A stretch of DNA of 64,000 nt from Mangrovicella endophytica. GTDB lineage: Bacteria; Pseudomonadota; Alphaproteobacteria; Rhizobiales; Rhizobiaceae. Positions 1-8,168 of the stretch are shown here, in pieces; position 1 is the first letter of the stretch, and each line of letters opens with the position of its first letter. The notes beneath the pieces are model-generated. The model made no database searches, was not told the origin of the DNA, and saw only the letters and a program-made list of their open reading frames with translations. The position numbers and the translations under genes were made by a program. The stretch is taken from the NCBI RefSeq assembly GCF_002893625.1, contig NZ_PKMZ01000003.1, positions 496,001 through 560,000 on the forward strand. The letters run 5' to 3'.

Positions 1-948
1 GTCGCGACCTTCCCCAAGGGCGCTTTCGGCGGCCTCACTGCCGACTTCGAGATCCTGCGCGGCGACTTCGCGCAGATTCTTTATGAGGCCACGCGAGATA
101 TCTGCGACTATCGCTTCAGCACCTTCGTCACCGGCCTCACCGAGACGGCCGATGGTGTCTCGGTCACGTTCAACGACGGCACGGCAGAAGACTTCGAACT
201 GGTGATTTGCGCCGAGGGGCTTAATTCCGTGACGCGCGCGATGATCCTGGGGGACAAGACGGAGCTTCGCTACTTCGGCGCCTATATGGCGTTCTTCAAC
301 ATCCCACGTTGTCCCGAGGACGACAATTGGGCATGGACAGTCAACGGCATCGGCGGAACGTTCATCACGCTGCGGCCGGGCACCGAGAGCCACACGACCG
401 TGCTCATGACCTTCCTTCGCGAGAAGCCCGACATCGCGGCCGACGACAATGCGGCGCGCAAGACAGTGCTGCTGCGGGCCTTGGAGGGGCGCGGCACGAT
501 CGCCGACCGCATCAGCGCAGCGCTCGGCTCCGTCGACGACTTTTACTTCGGCCCGATGAGCCAGGTTCACGCGTCGACTTGGTCGAAGGGTCGCTTCGTG
601 ATGATCGGCGATGCGGCGCACAGCCCGACGCCGTTCACCGGCGAGGGTACGGCGCTGGCGCTGGTCGGCGCCTATGTGCTCGCCGGCGAAATCAAAGGCC
701 GCGCCGATCACCGCGCCGCGTTCGAGGCGTATGAATCGCTTGTGCGACCCTATGCCGAGGCGTCGCAGCGTAAGATGAATCCGACACTCATTCGCCTGAT
801 GCACGTCAAGAGCGGCTTTGGCGTGGCCGTCACCCGCTTGATCCAGCGCTTTTTCGCGAACAGCAGCGTTCAGAAGATGCTCAAGCCGAGCGACGCCACG
901 CGGGCCAAGCGGAGGCGGAAGGATTTCCACCTCTCAGATTATGCGTGA
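1..948 (+). CDS. FAD-dependent monooxygenase, C-terminal part (gene enters from the left edge)
   Basis: The reading frame is open from base 1, so the N-terminal FAD-binding Rossmann segment lies outside the window. The visible 315 residues contain the second flavin-binding motif of the PHBH/TetX class, GDAAHSPTPFTGEGTALA, near residues 204-221, and the EILRGDFAQIL segment typical of these aromatic-ring or drug hydroxylases. Such enzymes use NAD(P)H and O2 to hydroxylate a substrate in the cytosol. The substrate cannot be read from sequence. The TetR, SDR and TetA-like efflux genes next to it suggest drug or xenobiotic detoxification, which is inference. Confidence 0.85.
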   Translation, partial: VATFPKGAFGGLTADFEILRGDFAQILYEATRDICDYRFSTFVTGLTETADGVSVTFNDGTAEDFELVICAEGLNSVTRAMILGDKTELRYFGAYMAFFNIPRCPEDDNWAWTVNGIGGTFITLRPGTESHTTVLMTFLREKPDIAADDNAARKTVLLRALEGRGTIADRISAALGSVDDFYFGPMSQVHASTWSKGRFVMIGDAAHSPTPFTGEGTALALVGAYVLAGEIKGRADHRAAFEAYESLVRPYAEASQRKMNPTLIRLMHVKSGFGVAVTRLIQRFFANSSVQKMLKPSDATRAKRRRKDFHLSDYA

Positions 949-1090
949 ACTTGGTAGCCATTTAAGCGACCGTCCCAGGGCACAGCCCGCGACATCGTCG
1001 CCGGCTCGCGCGACGCCTTTTTGGCGTAGTGCGTGAGAGTGCTAGAGGCGGGAAAACACACATTCTACGTGGCTTCAGAGGCGGGACGGC

Positions 1091-1735
1091 CTATGGTTTC
1101 GTGTAGGGCGTATCGACCATTGCCGCTTGAACGCCAAGCGCCCCCTTGTCGGCGATTGCAAGAAAGACGGCTTTTGCTGCCTCGCAATCTTGCCGTTGCT
1201 GGAAGACCCGATGCGCCTCGAGGAACGCCGTGGACCACGTCGCTATCAGCATGGCGGCAGCCAAGCGCGCGTCAGAGTCTGCAGGGTCATTTCCAAGGCA
1301 TTCGGCGAGAGACTCAGCCACCGCCTGCGTGAGTTCGTCACGTATCGCCCTCGCTCTAGCTTTCAGGGTTTCGCTGCGCTCTACCGTTTTGACGAAGTCT
1401 TGGCTGCGTCCTGAGAATTCGAGGTAAGGCGCCTGTTCCGCAATCAGCCGGTGGAGGAGCAGGCGTAGCGTCTCAATTGGAGATACGCTCAAATCGCGCT
1501 GGCGTATGGCTTCCCGCACCGCTTCGCGACCCTCTTCGTCGCGATCAAAGAACATATCTTCCTTTCGGGGAAAGTAATTGAAGACCGTCATCCGCCCGAC
1601 ATCCGCCGCGGCGGCAATTTCGTCCACCGTCACATTGTCGAAGCCCCGCTCCAGAAACAGGCGATCGGCAACTTGCGAGATCGCTCGCCGCATCGCGCGG
1701 CGCTTTCGAGATCGGATATCGGATGACTCTGGCAT
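1091..1735 (-). CDS. TetR/AcrR family transcriptional repressor
   Basis: This 214-residue protein has the usual TetR length. Residues 15-60 form the helix-turn-helix: RLFLERGFDNVTVDEIAAAA, then VGRMTVFNYFPRKED. The rest is a helical ligand-binding and dimerisation domain. It is divergent from the SDR and efflux genes across a 133-bp gap holding two inverted copies of a 9-bp motif, so it probably represses that operon and itself, with relief by a small molecule. The ligand is unknown. Confidence 0.92.
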   Translation of the reverse strand: MPESSDIRSRKRRAMRRAISQVADRLFLERGFDNVTVDEIAAAADVGRMTVFNYFPRKEDMFFDRDEEGREAVREAIRQRDLSVSPIETLRLLLHRLIAEQAPYLEFSGRSQDFVKTVERSETLKARARAIRDELTQAVAESLAECLGNDPADSDARLAAAMLIATWSTAFLEAHRVFQQRQDCEAAKAVFLAIADKGALGVQAAMVDTPYTKP

Positions 1736-1758
1736 ACCGCTATCCGTACCTCAGATCG

Positions 1759-1834
1759 TATACCGAGTACATAATTTATTGACGCGGTAGCGTGCTGCGT
1801 GTAGAGAAATATATACTCGGTACAAAATTGTACC
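1759..1834. promoter_or_regulatory. Divergent promoter with probable twin TetR operators
   Basis: TACCGAGTA (1761-1769) recurs inverted as TACTCGGTA (1814-1822). The second copy runs into a further dyad, GGTACAA-aa-TTGTACC (1819-1834). Between them is a candidate sigma70 promoter for the rightward operon, TTGACG (1779-1784), 17 bases, then TAGAGA (1802-1807). Operators flanking a promoter in a tetR-type divergent region are typical of TetR-family control. Binding by the adjacent repressor is inferred. Confidence 0.6.
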
Positions 1835-1868
1835 ACGAAGTTGGTTATCTGATGCGCGTGGAAGTGTC

Positions 1869-2606
1869 ATGGATATGAAAACTGCTTTGATCACCGGCGT
1901 CAGTCGCCCACTCGGGCTCGGGTTTGCCGTCGGTCGCCAACTCGCTGAGTTGGGATATCATGTGATTCTGACTGCCAGAGACATCGGCCAGGCGGAGCTT
2001 CTCGCTGCGGAGTTGCGCCATGCGGGCTTTAGCGCCAGCGCCCTACGTCTAGATCTCGCTGACCGCGCCAGCATCGAGGAACTTTCTGCTCGTCTGACCA
2101 AAACAGTCGCCTGTCTCGACGTGCTGGTGAACAACGCCAGTGCCATGCCGGACTTTCAAACGCGATCGGCGTTCGAGGTTGATCTCGAAGCCCTTCAGAC
2201 GTTGTTCGCGGTCAATGTGATTGGCTGTTGGGGGCTCATCCAGGCCCTGCTGCCGCTGCTCCAGCGAGCGCCCGCTGCTCGCATTGTCAACGTCACGAGT
2301 GCGGCCGCACAGCAAATCGGAAAACATGCTCCAGGTCCATTGTTCGCACCGGCCTATTCGCTCGCCAAATACACCCTCAACGCGTTGACGGCCACGCTCG
2401 CCAATTCGCTTGTCGACACGCCTATCCTGATCAACGCCGTTGATCCCGGATCGGTCGCCAGCCATCCCGAACGGGGCGACGACGAGAATGATCGCCCTCC
2501 GGCCGAGGCCGCTAAAGACATCGTCTGGGCTGCAACGCTCGATGCGAATGGCGCCAGCGGCTGCGCCTTCTCTGACAGAAAGCCCGTGAGCGTGAATCCG
2601 TTGTGA
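1869..2606 (+). CDS. SDR family NAD(P)-dependent oxidoreductase
   Basis: The 245-residue protein begins with a Rossmann nucleotide-binding motif (TALITGVSRPLGLGFAVG, a variant TGxxxGxG). It has the NNAS motif near residue 91 and a catalytic Ser...YxxxK near residues 140-162 (VTSAAA then YSLAK). These features define classical short-chain dehydrogenases. The substrate is unknown. Its stop overlaps the GTG start of the efflux gene, so the two are translationally coupled, and the pair faces the TetR gene. A role in modifying the compound exported by the pump is plausible but inferred. Confidence 0.9.
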   Translation: MDMKTALITGVSRPLGLGFAVGRQLAELGYHVILTARDIGQAELLAAELRHAGFSASALRLDLADRASIEELSARLTKTVACLDVLVNNASAMPDFQTRSAFEVDLEALQTLFAVNVIGCWGLIQALLPLLQRAPAARIVNVTSAAAQQIGKHAPGPLFAPAYSLAKYTLNALTATLANSLVDTPILINAVDPGSVASHPERGDDENDRPPAEAAKDIVWAATLDANGASGCAFSDRKPVSVNPL

Positions 2607-3805
2607 ACAGGCCTCTTATCGTTATTTTCGTCGCCATCTGCCTCGATGCGATCGGGATCGGCCTGATATTCCCGATCCTGCCCCGTCTCATTGAGGAGGT
2701 GACGCACGCTTCCAACGTAGCGGCCTATATCGGAATCCTCTCCGCCCTCTACGCAGCGATGCAGTTCATCTTTGCGCCGGTTCTTGGCGCTTTGAGCGAT
2801 CGCGTGGGCCGGCGGCCGGTACTGCTGACCTCACTGGCCGGAGCGGCCATCAACTACGTATTGATGGCGTTCGCGCCGTCGCTATGGCTGTTGGTCATAG
2901 GTCGTGCCATCGCTGGATTGACCAGCGCGAATATATCCGTCGCGACGGCCTACCTTACCGACATCTCCCCTGAGGAAATGCGGGCTAAGCGCTTCGGCGT
3001 GTTCAACGCCATGTTTGGCATAGGCTTTATACTTGGTCCGGTCCTTGGCGGCGTCCTCGGCGACTATTGGCTGAGGCTGCCGTTCATTATTGCGGCTCTG
3101 CTGAACGCGGGCAATCTGCTCCTCGCTTTTTTCGTGCTCCCGGAGTCGCGCGTACCAAGCGGCGAGAAGATCGATTTCGTATCACTCAACCCACTTCGGC
3201 CGCTGCGTTGGGCCTTCTCGATGAAGGCACTGATGCCGGTAGTCGGATTGTTTTTTGTCCTGAGCGCCACCGGAGAGGTGTACGGGACGTGTTGGGCCCT
3301 TTGGGGACGCGACGTCTTCGGATGGAATGGCCTATGGATCGGGCTGTCGCTTGGCGCATTCGGCGTGTGCCAGACACTCTCCCAAGCATTTCTGCCAGGG
3401 CCGGCCGTCAAACTCCTAGGAGAGCGGGGTGCGGTTTTGACCGGCATCGTAGGGGCGTGTGCCGCCTTGATGGTGATGTCGTTTGCCGACGAGGGATGGA
3501 TCGTTTTTGCGATCATGCCTGTGGTCGCGCTAGCAGGCATTGGTACTCCGGCTCTGCAATCGCTCGCAACCCGCCTCGTTGACGAGAGCCGACAAGGCCA
3601 GTTCCAAGGGGTCTTGGCGTCCGCTATGAGCCTTGCATCGATCGTAGGACCGCTCGTCTTCTCGAGCTTCTATTTCGTTGTCCGCAGCCAGTGGCCGGGA
3701 GCGATCTGGCTTTCGGCCGTTGTCGTCAATGCGGTCGCGGTACCTCTCGTGTTCAGCCTACGATTTCAGTCCCCGGCATATAAAAGCCTAGGAAAGACGG
3801 CGTAA
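2603..3805 (+). CDS. TetA-like MFS efflux transporter (TCR/Tet family)
   Basis: This is a 400-residue, 12-helix major facilitator protein of the drug:H+ antiporter type. The N-terminus LDAIGIGLIFPILP, motif A (GALSDRVGRRPVLL, about residues 66-79) and the following SLAGAA stretch resemble tetracycline efflux proteins TetA(A/C/G). The GTG start at 2603 overlaps the SDR stop by four bases. It would export a drug from the inner membrane. Close TetA relatives in Rhizobiales are not all tetracycline pumps, so the substrate should be left open. Confidence 0.88.
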   Translation: MNRPLIVIFVAICLDAIGIGLIFPILPRLIEEVTHASNVAAYIGILSALYAAMQFIFAPVLGALSDRVGRRPVLLTSLAGAAINYVLMAFAPSLWLLVIGRAIAGLTSANISVATAYLTDISPEEMRAKRFGVFNAMFGIGFILGPVLGGVLGDYWLRLPFIIAALLNAGNLLLAFFVLPESRVPSGEKIDFVSLNPLRPLRWAFSMKALMPVVGLFFVLSATGEVYGTCWALWGRDVFGWNGLWIGLSLGAFGVCQTLSQAFLPGPAVKLLGERGAVLTGIVGACAALMVMSFADEGWIVFAIMPVVALAGIGTPALQSLATRLVDESRQGQFQGVLASAMSLASIVGPLVFSSFYFVVRSQWPGAIWLSAVVVNAVAVPLVFSLRFQSPAYKSLGKTA

Positions 3806-4006
3806 TGGACGGCGTCGGCACTACGGCGCAGCGGTCTATACTCGCGCTTCGTCTTGGCATGCAGTTGGTTGCGGAAGCGCCTTCCGGTCGTCCGGCGACG
3901 CAGCCCAAATCAGATTCAATGTTTCCACCGACTGGACCGGGCACCACACGTTGTCGCGTCGCGGGCCAGCCGAGCGGATGGGCGAAGACAGCCGTCTGCC
4001 GCGAAA

Positions 4007-4927
4007 GTGGTGATCGTGCCAGATCTCGCGCTTGATCTGCGATATCTTAAATACGCTATGCTCGCCGCACAGCACGGGAGCTTCCGGCGGACTGCCGAAC
4101 TGCTGAACGTCCCCCAATCTACAGTCACCAGGCGCATCCAATTGCTGGAGCGTCGTATTGGTATCTCGCTTTTTGAGCGGAGCCGGTCCGGCGCACGTGT
4201 TACGGCGGCCGGCAATCGATTCCTTAAAGAAGCCGCCATAGGCGCAGAGCATCTTCAGCAAGCCGTAAAGGATTTAGCGCTTATCAAGCGTGGCCATTCT
4301 GGTCAGCTCTGCATCGGCATTATGTCATCGTTGGCGAGTGGCTTCCTTGCGGAGTTATTCGCGAGCTTCCACCGTCAGTTTCCCGCGATCGACATTAAGT
4401 TCGAAGAAGCAACGTCCCAAGCCAATGCCGGCAGCGTCCTCAATGGCCGGCTTGATGCAGCGTTCCTCCCGGGCGAACCAAGATTGCCGGGGTGCCGTGC
4501 AGAAAGGCTATGGGAGGAGAGGATCTATGTTGTGCTTCGTGATGCACCCGAAATCGCCTCCAAAAGATCGATGGCCTGGACCGAGATAAAAGATGAAGTA
4601 TTTCTTACCTCCGCAGACTGTGCAGGGCCGGAGATACAAGACTATCTTGTGAGGATCCTATCTAGCTCTGGCTTTCATCCTCGGATTTCCATTCAGCACG
4701 TTGGGCGCGAGAATCTAATCAATATGGTAGGCCGGGGTTTCGGAATCACGCTAACGACATCTTCCACTCTAGGGGCGGCCTATGCCGGTGTCCGGTTCCT
4801 CCCCGTGATCAGCTGTGAAGACACGGTCGCATCCAGCATGATCTGGTCTTTATCGAATACCAACCCTGCTCTTAAGCTTCTGGTCCAACTCGGTCTGGAG
4901 CACTCACGTCAGGCGCGAACCCTTTAA
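4007..4927 (+). CDS. LysR family transcriptional regulator
   Basis: An N-terminal winged helix-turn-helix (LDLRYLKYAMLAAQHGSFRR, then NVPQSTVTRRIQLLERRIG) is followed by a LysR substrate-binding domain, about 300 residues in all. An ATG at 3854 is in frame, but its first 50 codons are Arg/Ser/Pro-rich and unlike the family. I prefer the clustered GTG codons at 4007, 4010 and 4016; none has a clear Shine-Dalgarno, so the start is uncertain. The 200 bases before it hold no other convincing gene. Its target is unknown. Confidence 0.83.
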   Translation: MVIVPDLALDLRYLKYAMLAAQHGSFRRTAELLNVPQSTVTRRIQLLERRIGISLFERSRSGARVTAAGNRFLKEAAIGAEHLQQAVKDLALIKRGHSGQLCIGIMSSLASGFLAELFASFHRQFPAIDIKFEEATSQANAGSVLNGRLDAAFLPGEPRLPGCRAERLWEERIYVVLRDAPEIASKRSMAWTEIKDEVFLTSADCAGPEIQDYLVRILSSSGFHPRISIQHVGRENLINMVGRGFGITLTTSSTLGAAYAGVRFLPVISCEDTVASSMIWSLSNTNPALKLLVQLGLEHSRQARTL

Positions 4928-5020
4928 TCCCAGTCTGCAAGAAGGTATGCAAAGCGCCGAGCTTATCGGCAGTAACAGGATTGCTCATCTTGAGTGCATC
5001 CAACTGGGGCGGAAAATATA

Positions 5021-5036
5021 GTTAATGATAATTAAC
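5021..5036. repeat. AT-rich palindrome at the left edge of the transfer core
   Basis: GTTAAT-GATA-ATTAAC is a perfect 6-bp dyad in an otherwise GC-rich region, overlapping the stop codon of the DUF2274 gene. It could be a protein-binding site, part of a transcription end, or a scar at the element boundary. No matching copy was noticed at the other side of the element. Confidence 0.35.
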
Positions 5037-5253
5037 GAATAGCGCGTCGCGCTTTAGCAAAAGCGCGGTCGGTCGCGATGAAACGCTGGACCATCGGAGC
5101 GATCAGCTTCGCCGGCTCGGTCACCGGCTGTCCAGTTTCGCGGGCAAGAACCTCCGCATAGGCGACGAGATCCCGGTGCAGCGGCGCCGGCAGCTCTACC
5201 ATCACCTTGATGGGCTTGTGGTCAGTAAATGTGCCGAGCTTGAGCTTGGTCAT
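5032..5253 (-). CDS. DUF2274 domain protein, last gene of the trb operon
   Basis: A 73-residue protein starting MTKLKLGTF, which is how DUF2274 proteins commonly begin. An ATG four codons upstream is possible, but the ATG at 5253 has a GGAGG ribosome site inside the end of trbI (5258-5262). It keeps the conserved downstream pattern VMVELPAPLHRDLVAYAEV and IAPMVQRFIATDRAF. The family is found almost only after trbI in Tn4371-like ICEs and related plasmids. Its function is not known; it may be a small DNA-binding or mating-related accessory protein. Confidence 0.85.
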   Translation of the reverse strand: MTKLKLGTFTDHKPIKVMVELPAPLHRDLVAYAEVLARETGQPVTEPAKLIAPMVQRFIATDRAFAKARRAIR

Positions 5254-5254
5254 C

Positions 5255-6463
5255 TCAACCTCCATAGGGTTCGAGTAACAGGTCGCGGGTGACTATCACA
5301 CGCACGGGGAAGCCGGGGCGGATCGTCAGCGTCGGGGCAATGTTGAGCTGGCGGCGAATGATCTGTTGGCCCGCATCGTTGATCGTGTCCTGGCCGCCAT
5401 TGCGGATCGCCTGGATCAGCCTGTCGTCGTCGCTGGTTGCCAGCTCGGCGCCGACGCTCAGCAGCGTCGACAGGCCGGCCGCCTTGGCGAGATCCCACCA
5501 ATGGTAGTCGACACCGTCCTGGAGGCCGGCATAGCCCTCCGCGTCCGCGCCAGGTTGCCGCTCGAGCACGATGCTCCGGCCATTCGGGAAGATGAGGCGG
5601 TTCCACACCAGGAGGACGCGGCTTTGTCCAAACTGTACGTTGTTGTCGTACTGGCCGATGACTCGCGTGCCCTGCGGGACGAGAAGGATGCGGCCGGTCG
5701 GGCTGTCGTAGATGTTCTCGGTGACCTGGGCGGTGATCTGACCCGGGAGGTCCGAACGGATACCGGTGATCAGCGCCGCCGAGATGACCGCGCCTGCCTG
5801 CAGGATGTTCGGCGACGCCGGCGCGGCGACGCGATCGGCCGCGACAGTGCGCCGGTCGACCGGAGCGTCGAGGAACGCCTGCTGCCGCTCCTGAGGCGTT
5901 GGTGTCGCCGCCGGCGGCGCGAGGCCAAGGCTCGTTAGATCGGGCTGTGCCAGCGTCTGCGTGCTCGTCGTCGCCGACGTCGTGGTGCGCGCTTCCGAGG
6001 CCGCAAACAGCCGGCTAGTCCGCGCCGTCTCGATCTCCTGTAGGCGGCGCTGCTCTTCCGGGCTGATGCCGGGCTGCACAAGCGCGACGCCGGGCGTCGG
6101 CACGGGCTGGCCGCGGTTCTGAGCGCTAACGATCGGCCGGCCGAGATCGCCGGGCAATGGCGGCCCTAGCTGCGGCACGCCGGTATAGTCGCGTGGCAGG
6201 CCTTGGAGGCCGTCCGCCGTCGAGCGGTTGTCGGTCGAATAGAGTTCCTCGGGCGGCCGCCCACCGTTGCGGGTCTGGAGCGCAAAGATCAGCGCGCCGC
6301 CGAGGCCGAGGCTCGCTATCAGGCCGAGCCCGGCAAGCACCTTACGTGACAGCCGCGTGACGCGCGGGGCCTCGGCGCGCAGCCGCATCGGTGCGGCCGC
6401 CTCGGGCGCCGATCCTGTCAGCGGCGCGGCGGCTTCCTCTTCCTCGTTCCGGTCGTCGCTCAC
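5255..6463 (-). CDS. trbI: TrbI, VirB10-like type IV secretion core protein
   Basis: A 402-residue VirB10 homologue that spans both membranes and links the inner-membrane ATPases to the outer-membrane pore. An acidic cytosolic N-terminus is followed by one transmembrane helix (about residues 43-63), a Pro/Gln-rich periplasmic linker, and the conserved C-terminal beta-barrel domain (from about residue 200: GAVISAALITGIRSDLPGQI, then VPQGTRVIGQYD). The start overlaps the end of trbG by four bases. Confidence 0.95.
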   Translation of the reverse strand: MSDDRNEEEEAAAPLTGSAPEAAAPMRLRAEAPRVTRLSRKVLAGLGLIASLGLGGALIFALQTRNGGRPPEELYSTDNRSTADGLQGLPRDYTGVPQLGPPLPGDLGRPIVSAQNRGQPVPTPGVALVQPGISPEEQRRLQEIETARTSRLFAASEARTTTSATTSTQTLAQPDLTSLGLAPPAATPTPQERQQAFLDAPVDRRTVAADRVAAPASPNILQAGAVISAALITGIRSDLPGQITAQVTENIYDSPTGRILLVPQGTRVIGQYDNNVQFGQSRVLLVWNRLIFPNGRSIVLERQPGADAEGYAGLQDGVDYHWWDLAKAAGLSTLLSVGAELATSDDDRLIQAIRNGGQDTINDAGQQIIRRQLNIAPTLTIRPGFPVRVIVTRDLLLEPYGG

Positions 6464-7488
6464 GATGCGGGCCTCCCGTCGGTGCGGGTGATCCGGACGC
6501 GCTTTTGCGTGTGGCCGGAGCCGAAGCGCAGTTCGGCGGCTGCGAACAAGCGGTCGACGATCATGTAGTTGTTCCGGACCCGGTAATTGACGAGTTCCGA
6601 GGTGGTGCCCTCGGCGCCGACGACGAAGAGCGGCGGCATTTCGCCCTGACCGATGCCCCGGGGGAATTCGATGAAGACCTGCCGGCCGTCGTCATAGGCG
6701 CGTAGCGGCCGCCACGCGGCGCGGTCCCCGGTCACCTCGTAGCGGAAGTTGATGCGCGCGAGGTCGACGCCCGTAGCCACCGGCTGGGTCGCCTGCGCCT
6801 CGGCGTTCTGACGGCGTAGTGCGATGAGCTGGTCCTGCGGATATTGCCAGGAGACCGAGGCCATATAGGTGCGCTCGGTCGAGCGCAGCTCCATGTGGTA
6901 GGTGCGCAGATTGGTGTTGATGACGAGATTCGTCATCAGCTCGGCGCGGGCCGGCTTCACCAGGATGTGCACCTGTAACGTCGCGCCCGAGCCACTCTGA
7001 GTATCGCCGATGATCCAGCGCACCGTGTCGCCGGCCGCGACCGGCCCGGAGCCGACGAGCTGCTCGCCGGGCTGGAGCGCGATATCCGTGATCTGCCCGA
7101 CGGCGGTGTAAACCTGATAGAGCGCGCCCTGCGTGAAGGGGTAGACCTGCATCGAATTGATGAAGCCGTTGCGGACCGGTTGCATGCGCGCCGCCGCGTT
7201 CGCTTGGTTCACGCGCGCGGTCGGATCGGCGGGCTCTGGCGTCGAGCGCGAAGGCTCCACGCGCTGCAATTGTCCGGGCAGCGGAAGCGGTCGCGGCAGT
7301 TCGACCACCTGCACCGGCGCCGGAGGATCGACGGTCTGCACGGCGGCCGGTGCGTCGTCGTAGCTGATCTCCGGCGGCTTCTGCGTCGTTGCGCACCCGG
7401 CAAGCGCCGTGCCGGCGAGCAGCAAAGCCGCCAATGTGTAAGAACGGAAAGCCGGTTCTCCGGCTTTACGGAAAATCGGCATCGTCAT
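6460..7488 (-). CDS. trbG: TrbG, VirB9-like outer-membrane core protein
   Basis: 342 residues. I chose the ATG at 7488 because it overlaps the trbF stop (ATGA) and gives a signal peptide with a lipobox-like LLAGTALAGC near residues 22-31. Longer in-frame reading upstream is only trbF antisense-frame sequence. The mature protein carries the CagX/VirB9 domain (YPFTQGALYQVYTAVGQITD, then VNYRVRNNYMIVDRLF near the C-terminus). It forms the outer-membrane ring with TrbI. A lipobox on the VirB9 subunit is notable because VirB7-like TrbH is absent. Confidence 0.94.
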   Translation of the reverse strand: MTMPIFRKAGEPAFRSYTLAALLLAGTALAGCATTQKPPEISYDDAPAAVQTVDPPAPVQVVELPRPLPLPGQLQRVEPSRSTPEPADPTARVNQANAAARMQPVRNGFINSMQVYPFTQGALYQVYTAVGQITDIALQPGEQLVGSGPVAAGDTVRWIIGDTQSGSGATLQVHILVKPARAELMTNLVINTNLRTYHMELRSTERTYMASVSWQYPQDQLIALRRQNAEAQATQPVATGVDLARINFRYEVTGDRAAWRPLRAYDDGRQVFIEFPRGIGQGEMPPLFVVGAEGTTSELVNYRVRNNYMIVDRLFAAAELRFGSGHTQKRVRITRTDGRPAS

Positions 7489-8168
7489 TGCCCCAGCTCC
7501 CGCGACCATGAAATTGCGTTGACGTAGATCCCCAGCGGATTGGCGCGCAGCCGGTCGGCGTTGCGCGGAAGTTGGACGACGATTGTGAGGATCGCCGTCC
7601 ATCGGGTCGTGTCGGCGAGCTGGCCGTTCTCGTAGCGGCGCTCGATCCATGCGACCCGGAAACTGTCGGGAGACGCGCGGATCACGCTCGAGACGTCGAC
7701 CGCAATCTGCTGGCGGCCGACCTTGGTGAAGGGGTCGTTCGAGCGCGCGTAGTCGTTGAGCGCGGCGGCTCCGCGGTCCGTCGTGAAGTCATAGGCGCGC
7801 AGCCAGTTCTGCCGGACGATGATCGCGTCCGCCGGGATCGAGCGGACCTGCTCGATGAAGCGTGCGAGGTGGAATGCGATCTGCGGGTCGGTCGGCTGAT
7901 AGTCGGGCGTCGCCGGGGCGATCGCCTGCGCCTGACCGAGCCGGTCCGTCTGAACGACCCACGGAACGACGGTGCCGCGCGCCGATTGCCAGACCAGCGC
8001 CGCCGCGAACCCCGCCGACAGGAAGAGCGAGCCGAACGCCATGTAGCGCCAGTTGCGTGCCTGGACGCGCGCCGAGCCGATACGGTCGTCCCAAACCTGA
8101 GCGGCGCGCTGGTACGGTGTTTCGGGTTCGGGAGCTTTTCCATAGTGCGTCGAGGGTCGTCGAAACAT
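7485..8168 (-). CDS. trbF: TrbF, VirB8-like inner-membrane assembly factor
   Basis: 227 residues with a short cytosolic N-terminus, one transmembrane helix near residues 45-63, and a periplasmic NTF2-like VirB8 domain. Typical TrbF segments are YQRAAQVWDDRIGSARVQA and ARSNDPFTKVGRQQIAVDV. VirB8 proteins nucleate assembly of the secretion channel in the inner membrane. It shares one base with the end of trbL and overlaps trbG, so the subunits are translationally coupled. Confidence 0.95.
   Translation of the reverse strand: MFRRPSTHYGKAPEPETPYQRAAQVWDDRIGSARVQARNWRYMAFGSLFLSAGFAAALVWQSARGTVVPWVVQTDRLGQAQAIAPATPDYQPTDPQIAFHLARFIEQVRSIPADAIIVRQNWLRAYDFTTDRGAAALNDYARSNDPFTKVGRQQIAVDVSSVIRASPDSFRVAWIERRYENGQLADTTRWTAILTIVVQLPRNADRLRANPLGIYVNAISWSRELGQ

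Noticed and set aside
5021-5036. Attachment site of the element
   Set aside because: The palindrome has no matching repeat noticed near 50 kb and lies on a stop codon; an att site needs a direct repeat at both ends.
7453-7470. A hairpin AAAGCCGG/CCGGCTTT as a terminator
   Set aside because: It lies inside the signal-peptide region of trbG, between trbF and the rest of trbG; the genes are translationally coupled and no T-run follows.
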